From contig CALELW010000247.1 in the NCBI GenBank assembly GCA_937902905.1, positions 1 through 15,161 on the forward strand: DNA of 15,161 nucleotides, written 5' to 3'. The notes under the pieces were generated by a model that saw nothing but the letters and a program-made list of their open reading frames with translations, was not told the origin of the DNA and ran no database searches. Below, piece by piece: positions 6,433 through 13,455 of this stretch. The stretch comes from an uncultured Clostridium sp. GTDB lineage: Bacteria; Bacillota; Clostridia; Lachnospirales; Lachnospiraceae. Positions within the stretch are counted from its first letter, which is position 1. Each line of letters begins with the position of its first letter. A program made the position numbers and the translations under genes.

Positions 6433-6633
6433 ATGTTAAAAAGAATATTAAGTCTTTATTGCAAAATAAAATATTTTGCATATAAAGCAATCTTAAAACT
6501 TTGCATTAGCAGTGTTTTCAAATGCGTTGTTAAATTTATTTTATTGCTATTTAAAGTACTAAATTATTTAGTTCCAAACGCATATCATGATACATTGGAA
6601 AAATGTTTCATGATACTTGATGCATGGCTCTAA
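6433..6633 (+). CDS. 66-aa cationic hydrophobic peptide, only plus-strand gene
   Basis: This frame is oriented against every other gene. It has a good ribosome binding site (GGGAGG, 7 nt before the ATG at 6433) and is followed by a 9-bp terminator-like stem. The protein begins MLKRILSLYCKIKYFAYKAILKL; residues 1-47 alternate hydrophobic residues with regularly spaced Lys (K3, K11, K13, K18, K22, K30, K34, K41). The most hydrophobic run is residues 34-47 (KFILLLFKVLNYLV). It has four Cys (10, 24, 31, 58) and an acidic-aromatic tail. It could be a membrane-active amphipathic peptide, a type I toxin-like peptide or a small lysogenic-conversion (moron) product. I recognise no family. It is too polar for a classical single-span holin. 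Confidence 0.6.
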   Translation: MLKRILSLYCKIKYFAYKAILKLCISSVFKCVVKFILLLFKVLNYLVPNAYHDTLEKCFMILDAWL

Positions 6634-6648
6634 TGCATACATAATATT

Positions 6649-6676
6649 TCCCTCCTGTTCATGTTGGCAGGAGGGA
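6649..6676 (+). terminator. Intrinsic terminator between convergent genes
   Basis: TCCCTCCTG (6649-6657) and CAGGAGGGA (6668-6676) form a perfect 9-bp GC-rich stem with a 10-nt loop. On the plus strand it is followed by TTCTTTAT, a modest U-tract, 16 bp after the stop of the 66-aa gene. It also lies 4 bp beyond the end of the leftward ParB-like gene, where the following bases are AAATATT, so it may slow leftward transcription too. Confidence 0.6.
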
Positions 6677-6680
6677 TTCT

Positions 6681-8072
6681 TTATCCCTCCTCATAAAACT
6701 CGTGACTTCCGTCAACCACCTTTTCTTCCTCCTCGTCCTCAAACGACCAGCCATACAACCGAAGTACCTTATAGCCATCCATAAGACCCTGACCATTCTC
6801 TTTATTATAGGTTCCGTCATATTTAACCAACTCAGTTCCATCCATCGCTGCATGGAGCAGCACTAACATCTGATGGAGTATGCTCAATTTAGCCGCTTTT
6901 TCGGATACTTCCTTTCTTTCCTCCTCTGTACATTCATAAAGCGGTTTCCCGGCAAAGAAGTTGCTAAGCCGTGACGGATAAAGAAACGACTGATTCAACA
7001 CAAGCGCACTCCACAATGCATCCTTGACCTTTTCCTCATCCTTTATCGGAGCAATTCTTCCCTCAACAATATCAGTCACAAAGAGCCTGCGGCGTTCATC
7101 TAACTTTTTCAGAACATCTTTGATATATTTCTTATTTTCTTTTTGTTCTTTTTCCTTCTGTTCTGCCGGTGTCAGTTTTTTCTTGACTGCCTTTTTCTTC
7201 CTAACGACCTCAATCTCAATCCAATTAATGTAATAATAAAGTTTTTCATTCTGCTTATTTTTTAACTGGATACTCTCCGGCACCTCGTCATTTATTCGGA
7301 AACTCTTCACCTTCTCCCATTTGTTTCCGTATTGTTCCCTTGCATATTGTTTAGGAGCCTCAACCACTCCCAGTTCTTTCAGCATTTTAACTATGGCATC
7401 CGTTTTCTTCTGTCTCTCTTTTTCTCGTATGTACGACTGAACTTTGGCAACTAAATTGCGATTGTCCGTGGCTTCACGGAGAATCTTATTCCGTTCTTCC
7501 ACATCCTTAATACGTTCCAGTTCGTAGAGGTCTTTCAGGGACAATTGAAAATCCTTATCCTGCTCTTTATTTTTCAACTCGTCCTGGTCCAGTTTGGCAA
7601 TGTTCAGCCGATGTTTAATTGTCGTTTTGCTAAAACCAGTCTTATCCGCAATCGTGTCTTCTGTCTCGCCCAAATCGAGCATCATCTGAAATCCCTGTGC
7701 CTGCTCCCACACCGTCAGGTCTTCACGTTGCATATTTTCTTCCAGCATGATAGAAACCTGCTCTTTTTTGGATATCTTGCTAACAATCTTACAAGGGACC
7801 TTCTCAATACCTGCCAGTTTGGCCGCTGCCAATCGTCTATGTCCGATTATTACATGAAAATCACTGGACAAAGATTCTGTATCAGCGTCCGGCTGTTCCT
7901 CCGGTTCTTCTGTCAAGGCTGACAGAGGAATTACGGTCAAATTCTGCATAACGCCCTGCTTCTTGATTGATTCTGCAAGTTCCGTTACATCCCCGACATC
8001 TTTTCTCGGATTATCCGGATGCGGGTAAATGTTAGCTACGTTTATCATTACAATTTCTTTTCTATTCTGCAT
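6681..8072 (-). CDS. ParB/Spo0J-like nuclease-domain protein, phage-encoded, no ParA
   Basis: A 463-aa protein with an N-terminal ParB-like domain: IYPHPDNPRKD at 15-25, GHRRLAAAKLAG at 77-88 (the GxRR nucleotide-binding motif, here split from the start by an acidic insert at 53-70), and ENMQREDLT at 112-120 (ParB box II). A helix-turn-helix follows at about 121-160 (EDTIADKTGFSKTTIKHRLNI). These domains form CTP-binding clamps in chromosomal ParB. The C-terminal 250 residues are helical and Lys/Glu-rich, are not the ParB dimerisation domain, and I cannot assign them. No parA gene is present. The ATG at 8072 has AGGAGG 8 nt upstream, overlapping the end of the helicase-methyltransferase gene 12 bp away. 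A phage regulator or DNA-modification partner is more likely than a partition protein. Confidence 0.88.
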   Translation of the reverse strand: MQNRKEIVMINVANIYPHPDNPRKDVGDVTELAESIKKQGVMQNLTVIPLSALTEEPEEQPDADTESLSSDFHVIIGHRRLAAAKLAGIEKVPCKIVSKISKKEQVSIMLEENMQREDLTVWEQAQGFQMMLDLGETEDTIADKTGFSKTTIKHRLNIAKLDQDELKNKEQDKDFQLSLKDLYELERIKDVEERNKILREATDNRNLVAKVQSYIREKERQKKTDAIVKMLKELGVVEAPKQYAREQYGNKWEKVKSFRINDEVPESIQLKNKQNEKLYYYINWIEIEVVRKKKAVKKKLTPAEQKEKEQKENKKYIKDVLKKLDERRRLFVTDIVEGRIAPIKDEEKVKDALWSALVLNQSFLYPSRLSNFFAGKPLYECTEEERKEVSEKAAKLSILHQMLVLLHAAMDGTELVKYDGTYNKENGQGLMDGYKVLRLYGWSFEDEEEEKVVDGSHEFYEEG

Positions 8073-8084
8073 TGTCTCATCCTC

Positions 8085-10607
8085 CTATTTCTCAAGCACT
8101 TCCGGAAAGAAATCGAATAACGTTGGTGCCGTTCGTTTCGATTCTTCCTCTTCTAAATAACCAACTCCATCCCGGAAATAATCCGGATTTAATTCGCACC
8201 CCATTCCGGTTCGTTCCATCTTCACCGCCATCATTGGTACCGTCATGAGTCCCCCAAATGGGTCATACACTAAATCTCCCTTGTTGGAATAACGGTTAAT
8301 GATTCGCTCCACGATATCTAACTGTAATGGACACACATGCATCTGCTGGCGTCTGCGGGACTGCGTTGTATTTAATGTTCTCATACGATTAATATCATCC
8401 CATACCTCTAAATCATTCCATGAACCGGGAGCAACAACCATGAATACGGCCGGCAGTTTACCATCCGCATCTAACTCCTTTGCCAACTTTACATGTTCCA
8501 AATAATCGTATACGTTTTCTCTGCTGTACTTACGATATACAGCCTGCAAATTATCTACAGAAACATTCTTTAATTCCTCTTTGCTCACAAGCCTGTCACC
8601 GGAACTTCTCCAGTACCCATGCGCATCAATCTGCCACTGCGCCCTGGTATAATCTTCTTTACTTTTGGATACCGGCACATCAGCGTACGCATTCGACCGA
8701 TCCGATGGCAGTTTACGGAAAAGCAGAATATATTCCGGACATCCAACGCCCATTTTAGAACCATCCTTGCACTGCTCTGTCCAGCCAAGACGATACGTCT
8801 GATTATTTTCACGTACCACGTCAGTAACAACCGTAATCATGCCAAAATACTGAAAACCATGTTTCATATAGTGTTCAATACACAATGCATGAAACGGTTC
8901 AATTGTCGGCATTCCGGTTCCCGTTGCGTTTCCAAACAGCACCCGGTCTTTCACGTGGATTGCTGCCACTCTTCCCGGTCTCAACACCCGAAGCAATTCC
9001 GGCGTAAGATAATCCATCTGCTCAAAAAAACGTTCTGTATTCTGATTGTGTCCAAAATCGTTATAGTTCGCTGAATATTCGTAGTGATTTCCAAAGGGAA
9101 TGGAAGTATGTATCAAATCTACGCTGTTATCTTCCATCCGTCTTGTGTACTCTACGCAGTCATCATGAACTGCCTTATAATATTTTCCTTTTACTTCCAC
9201 TGGTTCAACACCCATCTTTCTCTCTAATCCATGCGCTTTCCCTGCCTGCGAAAGCCCATACTTTTTCACAATTGCAATCATCTTTTCCACCATGTGGTTA
9301 TGTTTCTTCCACTTTGCCATCAGCTCATCCTTAATCTTCTGCTCATTATCCATGTAAATAATATCTAGGATGACCGGCTCCTTTTGCAAAAAGCGGTAGC
9401 AGCGGTGCACTGCCTGAATAAAATCATTAAATTCATAATCGATACCAAGAAAAATCTCCCGGTGGCAATGCCGTTGAAAATTACATCCGGAACCTGACAA
9501 TGATTTCTTTGTTGCAAACAACCGGGTCTTTCCGTTTGAAAAATCAAGCACCCGTTTTTCACGAAGGTCATAATCCATTGAGCCGTATATATCGACCGTC
9601 TCCGGTAATGCCTTTTTGATTGCCTTGCGTTCCGCTTCCAAATCGTGCCACAGAAGAAAATGCTCCTCCGGTGCTGCTTCCACTATCTGCTTCATCTTCT
9701 CAACACGGCGTTCCACGCTTTCTCTCTTAATGGCAGCAGCATCTTTCAAACCGGTACCCGCTTCACGGAAAAGTAAAAACTGACCATCTTTATCCTCCAC
9801 CTCTTTCCCGTCGTTCTTTAATTCATGCCACCGTATCTCTAACGGCGGAAGAACATATCCATCATCTGAATACTCCGGTGACAAATCTGACGGCATCGTT
9901 ACAAACAACGCCCAGCTGCTAACCCACAGCCAAAACTCATCTTCCATATTGGGATAAAGCGTCAAATGATTGGCTTTTGTGCTGTCTCTCTGAAAAAACC
10001 TTGTCAATGCCTGTCCGGTATCCATCACTTCCAGATAGCCGGCATAATGAATCAGTTCTTTGTATCGGTTCGGCGATGGTGTAGCCGTCGCAACCAGTTT
10101 ATAGGGCACGTTTTTGAACTTATCCAAAAACGTCTGATATGTTTTACTGCCAAAACTTCGCAAAACACTCGCTTCATCCAGTGCAGTAGCCATAAAATAA
10201 TCCGGCCGGATATCCCCATCACGAACTCTTTCATAATTGGTCAATAAAATCTGTCCGTCTGCTGCTTCCACTTCTTTCATTGTCCGAACATACACCGGTG
10301 CTTCGTAACCTAACACCTCTACAGCGTCTCGTGTAAACTCTTGCTTTACACCAAGCGGTAACACAATCAACGCCTTACCGCCTTTATTTTTTGTCGCCTG
10401 ATAGCAAAACTCAATTTCCTGTATTGTCTTACCTAAACCAAACGATTCAAACAAGGCTCGTTTTCCACCTCTGAGCGCCCACACAACCGCATCCCTCTGA
10501 TGTGGTTTAAGCGCCTGATTAATTTCCTCCGGATTTATCTCAAACCCGGAATCCTTTGCTATTTCAATCTTTGATTTCAAAAACTCGTTATAAGTCATTT
10601 CGTTCAC
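8085..10607 (-). CDS. Helicase-DNA methyltransferase fusion protein
   Basis: An 840-aa protein. The N-terminal 430 residues form an SF2/SNF2-like helicase: HQRDAVVWAL, motif I FGLGKT (56-61), motif II LDEAS (143-147), motif III TATPSP (174-179) and motif VI QAVHRCYR (398-405). The C-terminal part (from about 478) is a beta-type amino-methyltransferase with motif order IV then I: TSIPFGNHYEYS at 501-512 in place of T/D-S/P-P-P-Y, and DPFGGLMT at 782-789 in place of DPFxGxGT. An insertion of about 70 residues (640-710) separates the halves. Such fusions occur in many phages; P1 DarB is a distant functional analogue that protects DNA from restriction. Whether this one still methylates is uncertain. 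Start at GTG 10607 or ATG 10598; neither has a strong ribosome binding site, and the GTG overlaps the stop of a -1 frame (10604). Confidence 0.92.
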   Translation of the reverse strand: MNEMTYNEFLKSKIEIAKDSGFEINPEEINQALKPHQRDAVVWALRGGKRALFESFGLGKTIQEIEFCYQATKNKGGKALIVLPLGVKQEFTRDAVEVLGYEAPVYVRTMKEVEAADGQILLTNYERVRDGDIRPDYFMATALDEASVLRSFGSKTYQTFLDKFKNVPYKLVATATPSPNRYKELIHYAGYLEVMDTGQALTRFFQRDSTKANHLTLYPNMEDEFWLWVSSWALFVTMPSDLSPEYSDDGYVLPPLEIRWHELKNDGKEVEDKDGQFLLFREAGTGLKDAAAIKRESVERRVEKMKQIVEAAPEEHFLLWHDLEAERKAIKKALPETVDIYGSMDYDLREKRVLDFSNGKTRLFATKKSLSGSGCNFQRHCHREIFLGIDYEFNDFIQAVHRCYRFLQKEPVILDIIYMDNEQKIKDELMAKWKKHNHMVEKMIAIVKKYGLSQAGKAHGLERKMGVEPVEVKGKYYKAVHDDCVEYTRRMEDNSVDLIHTSIPFGNHYEYSANYNDFGHNQNTERFFEQMDYLTPELLRVLRPGRVAAIHVKDRVLFGNATGTGMPTIEPFHALCIEHYMKHGFQYFGMITVVTDVVRENNQTYRLGWTEQCKDGSKMGVGCPEYILLFRKLPSDRSNAYADVPVSKSKEDYTRAQWQIDAHGYWRSSGDRLVSKEELKNVSVDNLQAVYRKYSRENVYDYLEHVKLAKELDADGKLPAVFMVVAPGSWNDLEVWDDINRMRTLNTTQSRRRQQMHVCPLQLDIVERIINRYSNKGDLVYDPFGGLMTVPMMAVKMERTGMGCELNPDYFRDGVGYLEEEESKRTAPTLFDFFPEVLEK

Positions 10608-10765
10608 GGAGTAAAGACGTCTTTTCCGCTGGCCAGCAAACCTCTTACTCCTTTCACTTTTTTCTTTACACCTGCAGCAGATCCTTCTCCAGCTTCCTCC
10701 TTTCTTTTTACAGCCTCAGCATATTTTGTCCATTCATTTCTTCTCTCTGCTTTGATTCGCTGTTT
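10604..10765 (-). other. Open -1 frame continuing the small HTH gene to the helicase start
   Basis: The frame offset by -1 from the 109-aa gene is open for 53 codons from an A5 run (10763-10767) to a TGA at 10604 that overlaps the GTG start of the helicase gene. It reads KQRIKAERRNEWTKYAEAV, then a K/E/G-rich stretch, ending LLASGKDVFTP. It has no ATG of its own. A -1 slip at AAA-AAC (10767-10762) would join it to residues 1-91 of the HTH protein. It could be a frameshift product, the trace of an indel, or chance. The coding-like composition and the overlapping stop/start favour one of the first two. Confidence 0.35.
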
Positions 10766-11037
10766 TTAATAAACTTAGATGTTCCACGCAGGCTTTTTAT
10801 AATACTGTCTGCACGCTTTCTCTCTTGTGCGTAAAATGCTTTTGCCTGATTCACACTGCTTGGCAGATAATAACCTGCGCCATCCTGCGAATTGCAAATA
10901 CATACCCGCCTTCTGGCATCGGCTATCATGCTCCGCAGGGTTCTGTCGCCTACGCCGACCACCCGGCACAGTTCCTTTCTTGTCACTGCATTTTCAGCAC
11001 CAACCGGAATATAATACTCGATTTTACATCGTTTCAT
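10708..11037 (-). CDS. Small helix-turn-helix phage protein
   Basis: A 109-aa protein. Residues 10-60 (IPVGAENAVTRKELCRVVGVGDRTLRSMIADARR ... GYYLPSS) match a family of small phage winged-HTH proteins in which the helix-turn-helix (about 18-46) is followed by a short beta hairpin ending in GYYLP. The rest is a helix rich in Arg and Lys (QERKRADSIIKSLRG). It probably binds DNA as a regulator near the replication genes; target unknown. The ATG at 11037 has GGAGGG 5 nt upstream and overlaps the previous stop as ATGA. The last 18 residues (NSESKQ ... LRL) look less conserved, and an alternative -1 frame runs on from residue 91 (see 10604-10765). Confidence 0.75.
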   Translation of the reverse strand: MKRCKIEYYIPVGAENAVTRKELCRVVGVGDRTLRSMIADARRRVCICNSQDGAGYYLPSSVNQAKAFYAQERKRADSIIKSLRGTSKFIKNSESKQREEMNGQNMLRL

Positions 11038-11261
11038 CGGTACCCTCCTACACGATTGATTCTTGACACACTTCCCGCCTGCAGCATCTCGGCTACTTGA
11101 TTTTCTGAAATTTCTAACTGCTCCGAAATCTCTTTTGTTGTGTGACCGGTACTATGCATTTCAACCGCCATAGCACAATAGGTACTGTGCTTAGACTCTA
11201 AATACAGCTGGTCAATCAACTCCGTAATTGCCTTTTTTGTGTCCTCAATCAATTTCCTCAT
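11034..11261 (-). CDS. Small helix-turn-helix protein
   Basis: A 75-aa protein. The N-terminal third is a helix (LIEDTKKAITELIDQLYLES), followed by a compact helix-turn-helix at about 35-62 (GHTTKEISEQLEISENQVAEML), like those of small phage or transposase-type DNA-binding proteins and sigma region 4. It probably regulates a local promoter; the target is unknown. The ATG at 11261 has AAAGGAG 10 nt upstream. Its stop overlaps the start of the next HTH gene (ATGA), so both proteins are made in coupled fashion. Confidence 0.7.
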   Translation of the reverse strand: MRKLIEDTKKAITELIDQLYLESKHSTYCAMAVEMHSTGHTTKEISEQLEISENQVAEMLQAGSVSRINRVGGYR

Positions 11262-11294
11262 GTTTCACATTCTCCTTTCTTGTAACCGGCTATG

Positions 11295-11714
11295 TCAGGC
11301 TCTGCCATCCAATATGGCGTCCATTTGATTCAATGCCCTTCCGTGCAGTGTACATACCCACTTGTATGTATAACCCATCCTGCAGGCAATGGCTTCCCAT
11401 GTCATGTATTGAAAATATCTGCAATACAGCAGGTTGATATAATCCGCATTCTCCATACAGTCAATCACCTGCATCACATTTCGTTTCATCGTGACAAACC
11501 GGTCAATATCTTCTTTGATTTCCTCCTGCAAATCTAAAATCTTGTCCACAGTATCCGCCATTTTCTGTTGACTGCCGGAAGATTTCACCCTCTCACCATC
11601 TGAGGATGCCGTTACTTTTGCAGCCATACAGCGAAGCCGTTCCACCTCCTCCATCTTGGAATGAATCAAATTATCCAGTCTCTTAATCTGCCTTAAATAC
11701 TCAATTGCTTTCAC
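11295..11714 (-). CDS. DUF1492 / sigma region 4-like phage transcription regulator
   Basis: A 139-aa protein: an N-terminal coiled-coil helix (residues 1-75) and a C-terminal helix-turn-helix at 104-131 (MTWEAIACRMGYTYKWVCTLHGRAL). The W-E-x-I-A-x-x-M-x-Y-x-x-x-W-V-x-x-L-H-G-R-A-L pattern is the hallmark of DUF1492, which is related to sigma-70 region 4 and to the ArpU/RinA class of phage late regulators. It therefore probably activates transcription of the packaging and structural genes, though the target is not shown here. The start is a GTG at 11714 with GAAGG 5 nt and AGGAGGG 12 nt upstream. It follows the replication initiator by 17 bp. Confidence 0.82.
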   Translation of the reverse strand: MKAIEYLRQIKRLDNLIHSKMEEVERLRCMAAKVTASSDGERVKSSGSQQKMADTVDKILDLQEEIKEDIDRFVTMKRNVMQVIDCMENADYINLLYCRYFQYMTWEAIACRMGYTYKWVCTLHGRALNQMDAILDGRA

Positions 11715-11731
11715 CTATACCTTCTCCCTCC

Positions 11732-12532
11732 TTAATCCACCGCATGGATTTCTCGAATGTTTCTGTGCAGCATGGTTTTTTCCAGTGCTGACATTTCCGC
11801 TATGCTTCTTTCCCTCTGCGGAAAATGATTAAATGAGTTTTTGTTCTCCTTTTTGCCTGACGCTCTTGGCTGGTTCAGATAATTTTCAAACTTACCGCCA
11901 AAAAGAGTCTGCGGTCTTAAAAACTTCTCCATATCCGTCCCCTTCCATTCTTCCGTCTTTTTGTCAATCACAGTCAGCAAATCCTTTTCTGTATATCCAT
12001 CCGACAGCCTTGCAGTTATAACACGCTTTGTACTCTCGGTCTGATACCGGTATCTTGTTCCGGCTGCCACATTCAAATGCGTGACGACATTTTGAACTAT
12101 TTTATTATTCTTCCCTTCTTTTATTTCTTTCTTTTCTTCTATTGTTGTCGTTCGTTTGTCGTTCGTTTGTCGCTTGCTTGTCGTTTGTTTGTCGTTTGTT
12201 TGTCGACTGTTTGTCGCTTGCTTGTCACAATCCTGATAACAATGGTAGTTTGTTACCGTAAATACGCTGTATTTTGAGTAACTTTTGATTGTCACTTCGC
12301 CTGTAGACTTCAAATGATCTAACCCAGTTCGTATCTCTCTGGGCGTCATATCCGTCTCTTCAGCAAGCCTCGCCACCGACGACACAAATGAGCCTTTTGG
12401 TATCTCTTTTCCCTCAAACCTGCCATCCTTCCAATTGGCTTTCAAATGAAGATGAAAAAAGAGTCTGCAGGTATTCAGATTGCGATACCATTCCCAGTCA
12501 AGTATCTTTCTGTCTATCTTGATATAGGACAT
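11732..12532 (-). CDS. Phage replication initiator (replisome organiser)
   Basis: A 266-aa protein. Residues 1-30 (MSYIKIDRKILDWEWYRNLNTCRLFFHLHLKANW) and a winged helix at about 40-98 match N-terminal domains of Firmicutes phage replisome organisers. Residues 145-222 (HLNVAAGTRYRY ... ITARLSDGYTEKDLLTVIDKKTEEW ... FLRPQTLFGGKFENYLNQP) match the conserved phage C-terminal domain (Phg_2220_C). The linker at 104-129 is a Thr/Lys/Gln low-complexity stretch encoded by seven 11-bp DNA repeats (see 12147-12223). Such proteins bind the origin through the N-terminal domain and recruit helicase or its loader. The ATG at 12532 has AAAGGAG 8 nt upstream; the frame is open to an ATG at 12607 but without support. 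No helicase loader gene is adjacent. Confidence 0.9.
   Translation of the reverse strand: MSYIKIDRKILDWEWYRNLNTCRLFFHLHLKANWKDGRFEGKEIPKGSFVSSVARLAEETDMTPREIRTGLDHLKSTGEVTIKSYSKYSVFTVTNYHCYQDCDKQATNSRQTNDKQTTSKRQTNDKRTTTIEEKKEIKEGKNNKIVQNVVTHLNVAAGTRYRYQTESTKRVITARLSDGYTEKDLLTVIDKKTEEWKGTDMEKFLRPQTLFGGKFENYLNQPRASGKKENKNSFNHFPQRERSIAEMSALEKTMLHRNIREIHAVD
12097..12146. other. AT-rich pyrimidine tract next to the iterons, candidate DNA unwinding element
   Basis: A roughly 50-bp stretch that is almost all T and C on the plus strand (A/G on the coding strand; the protein segment is Lys/Glu/Asn-rich, IEEKKEIKEGKNNKI) directly abuts the iterons. Iterons followed by an AT-rich, strand-biased tract inside the initiator gene is the layout of the lambda origin within gene O. 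The role as the melting site is inference from position and composition. Confidence 0.5.
12147..12223. repeat. Seven phased 11-bp direct repeats, candidate origin iterons
   Basis: Seven uninterrupted 11-bp units read, on the plus strand, GTCGTTCGTTT twice, GTCGCTTGCTT, GTCGTTTGTTT twice, GTCGACTGTTT and GTCGCTTGCTT, starting at 12147, 12158, 12169, 12180, 12191, 12202 and 12213. GTC begins every unit and an eighth GTC starts at 12224. The consensus is GTCGYTYGYTT. Because 11 is not a multiple of 3, the repeat runs through all reading frames of the host gene, so it is conserved as DNA rather than protein. The period is about one helical turn, placing initiator molecules on one face. Confidence 0.85.
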
Positions 12533-12651
12533 CTGGCTTTCTCCTTTCCGACTGCTAAGAACTGTCAAGAAAGCAGTCTGTTTTATTCTCCGTGATATTC
12601 TCAACATGCACTATGGACATTGGTTGATAGTTTCCTACAGTTCTTTTTATT

Positions 12652-12939
12652 TCATAACCACGACTTACCAAATACCTTTCTGAAATCTTCTCTGGTACCT
12701 ATTTGTGATTCGAAATGAGCCTGTGCTAGTTTCTTTAGGTATAGGTCAAAATCCTTGTTAAAATGAACGCCAGCGTCTCCTGTATGATGTGCGGCACATA
12801 ACGGAGCAACATATCCATAGTTATCCGATATTCTCCGGTTGGCGGTACCGAAAAAGATATGATGTACCTGCACATGGGAACTGCCACATACAAAACAGTG
12901 TTCCATATCCTCAATTACTACTGAATTCTTCGCTGCCAC
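12652..12939 (-). CDS. HNH nuclease, Ref-like (RecA-dependent nuclease family)
   Basis: A protein of about 95 aa. C15-F-V-C18 and H26-H27-I-F-F-G are followed by TANRRISD, LCAAHH (C48, H51, H52) and GVHFN. This is the HNH layout of the phage family that includes P1 Ref, whose nuclease acts at RecA-made D-loops; here it sits beside ERF and NinB-like genes, fitting a recombination role. The start is uncertain. I prefer GTG 12939 (AAAGGA upstream, and NSVVIED aligns with the usual short N-terminus before the first Cys). ATG 12906 has GAGG too close, and ATG 12999 has no ribosome binding site. It overlaps the end of the NinB-like gene by about 22 bp. Confidence 0.8.
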   Translation of the reverse strand: MAAKNSVVIEDMEHCFVCGSSHVQVHHIFFGTANRRISDNYGYVAPLCAAHHTGDAGVHFNKDFDLYLKKLAQAHFESQIGTREDFRKVFGKSWL

Positions 12940-13454
12940 TCTGCATTCATCCTTTCCAGTTCCATCGGGGATAATGTTTCTATCCCCAATTGCTTGCATT
13001 CGCTAACAATTCCATCAATAAATACAGACATCTCCTTTGAATCAAAGGTGCTGCTTCCAAAATAAACCTGCAGCTGATGTCCCGTCGTGCCGTTTACGCT
13101 TATCTCACCAAGGTCAACACACGTCCTATATAACCCTTTCATTGCGTCAACCGCTTCAGGCTTCACAATTACATGAGTAAACGCCTTGCTGAATCTCTTA
13201 AGACAGATAAGATATATGGACCACTTATCCGAGCCGGTAGCCTCCGCTATTTTCTGCATGAGAACCCATGCGTAAGCATTGGAATCAAGACTTCTCTTCT
13301 GCCGGTATTTCTTTGCTTTTACAGTCAGCTTTTCACAGTTTTTTATGGAATCAACAGAAGCAAGTGCAGACTTCTCATTGATGGTAAATGTAATCTGTGC
13401 CTGTCCGGTCTGCCAGTCCATGCTGATATCCTTAACTTTGCCTGTAAATTCCAT
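12918..13454 (-). CDS. NinB/Orf-like recombination protein
   Basis: A 178-aa protein. KRSLDSNAYAWVLMQKIA at 53-70 corresponds to the RSLDQNxxxW segment of lambda NinB (Orf), a recombination mediator that binds ssDNA and SSB and assists Red recombination. The C-terminal part has YFGSSTFDSKEMSVFIDGIVSECKQLGIETLSPMELERM, a strongly conserved motif in clostridial phage homologues. The N-terminal 45 residues form a beta-rich segment not present in lambda NinB. The position between ERF and a Ref-like nuclease supports the function. The ATG at 13454 has GAAGGTG 5 nt upstream, one base after the ERF stop. Confidence 0.75.
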   Translation of the reverse strand: MEFTGKVKDISMDWQTGQAQITFTINEKSALASVDSIKNCEKLTVKAKKYRQKRSLDSNAYAWVLMQKIAEATGSDKWSIYLICLKRFSKAFTHVIVKPEAVDAMKGLYRTCVDLGEISVNGTTGHQLQVYFGSSTFDSKEMSVFIDGIVSECKQLGIETLSPMELERMNAEWQRRIQ

Positions 13455-13455
13455 G

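Noticed and set aside
6186..6485. Plus-strand frame of 99 codons upstream of the 66-aa gene
   Set aside because: It begins antisense inside the 104-aa gene, has no ribosome binding site and crosses the divergent regulatory region.
6420..6675. Pairing of the 66-aa gene Shine-Dalgarno with CCCTCC in its 3' region, as in type I toxin mRNAs
   Set aside because: Only five to six base pairs are possible and the 3' sequence is already committed to a 9-bp terminator stem.
12147..12223. Repeat cluster considered as a CRISPR array
   Set aside because: The 11-bp units are contiguous with no spacers and lie inside a coding gene, so iterons fit and CRISPR does not.
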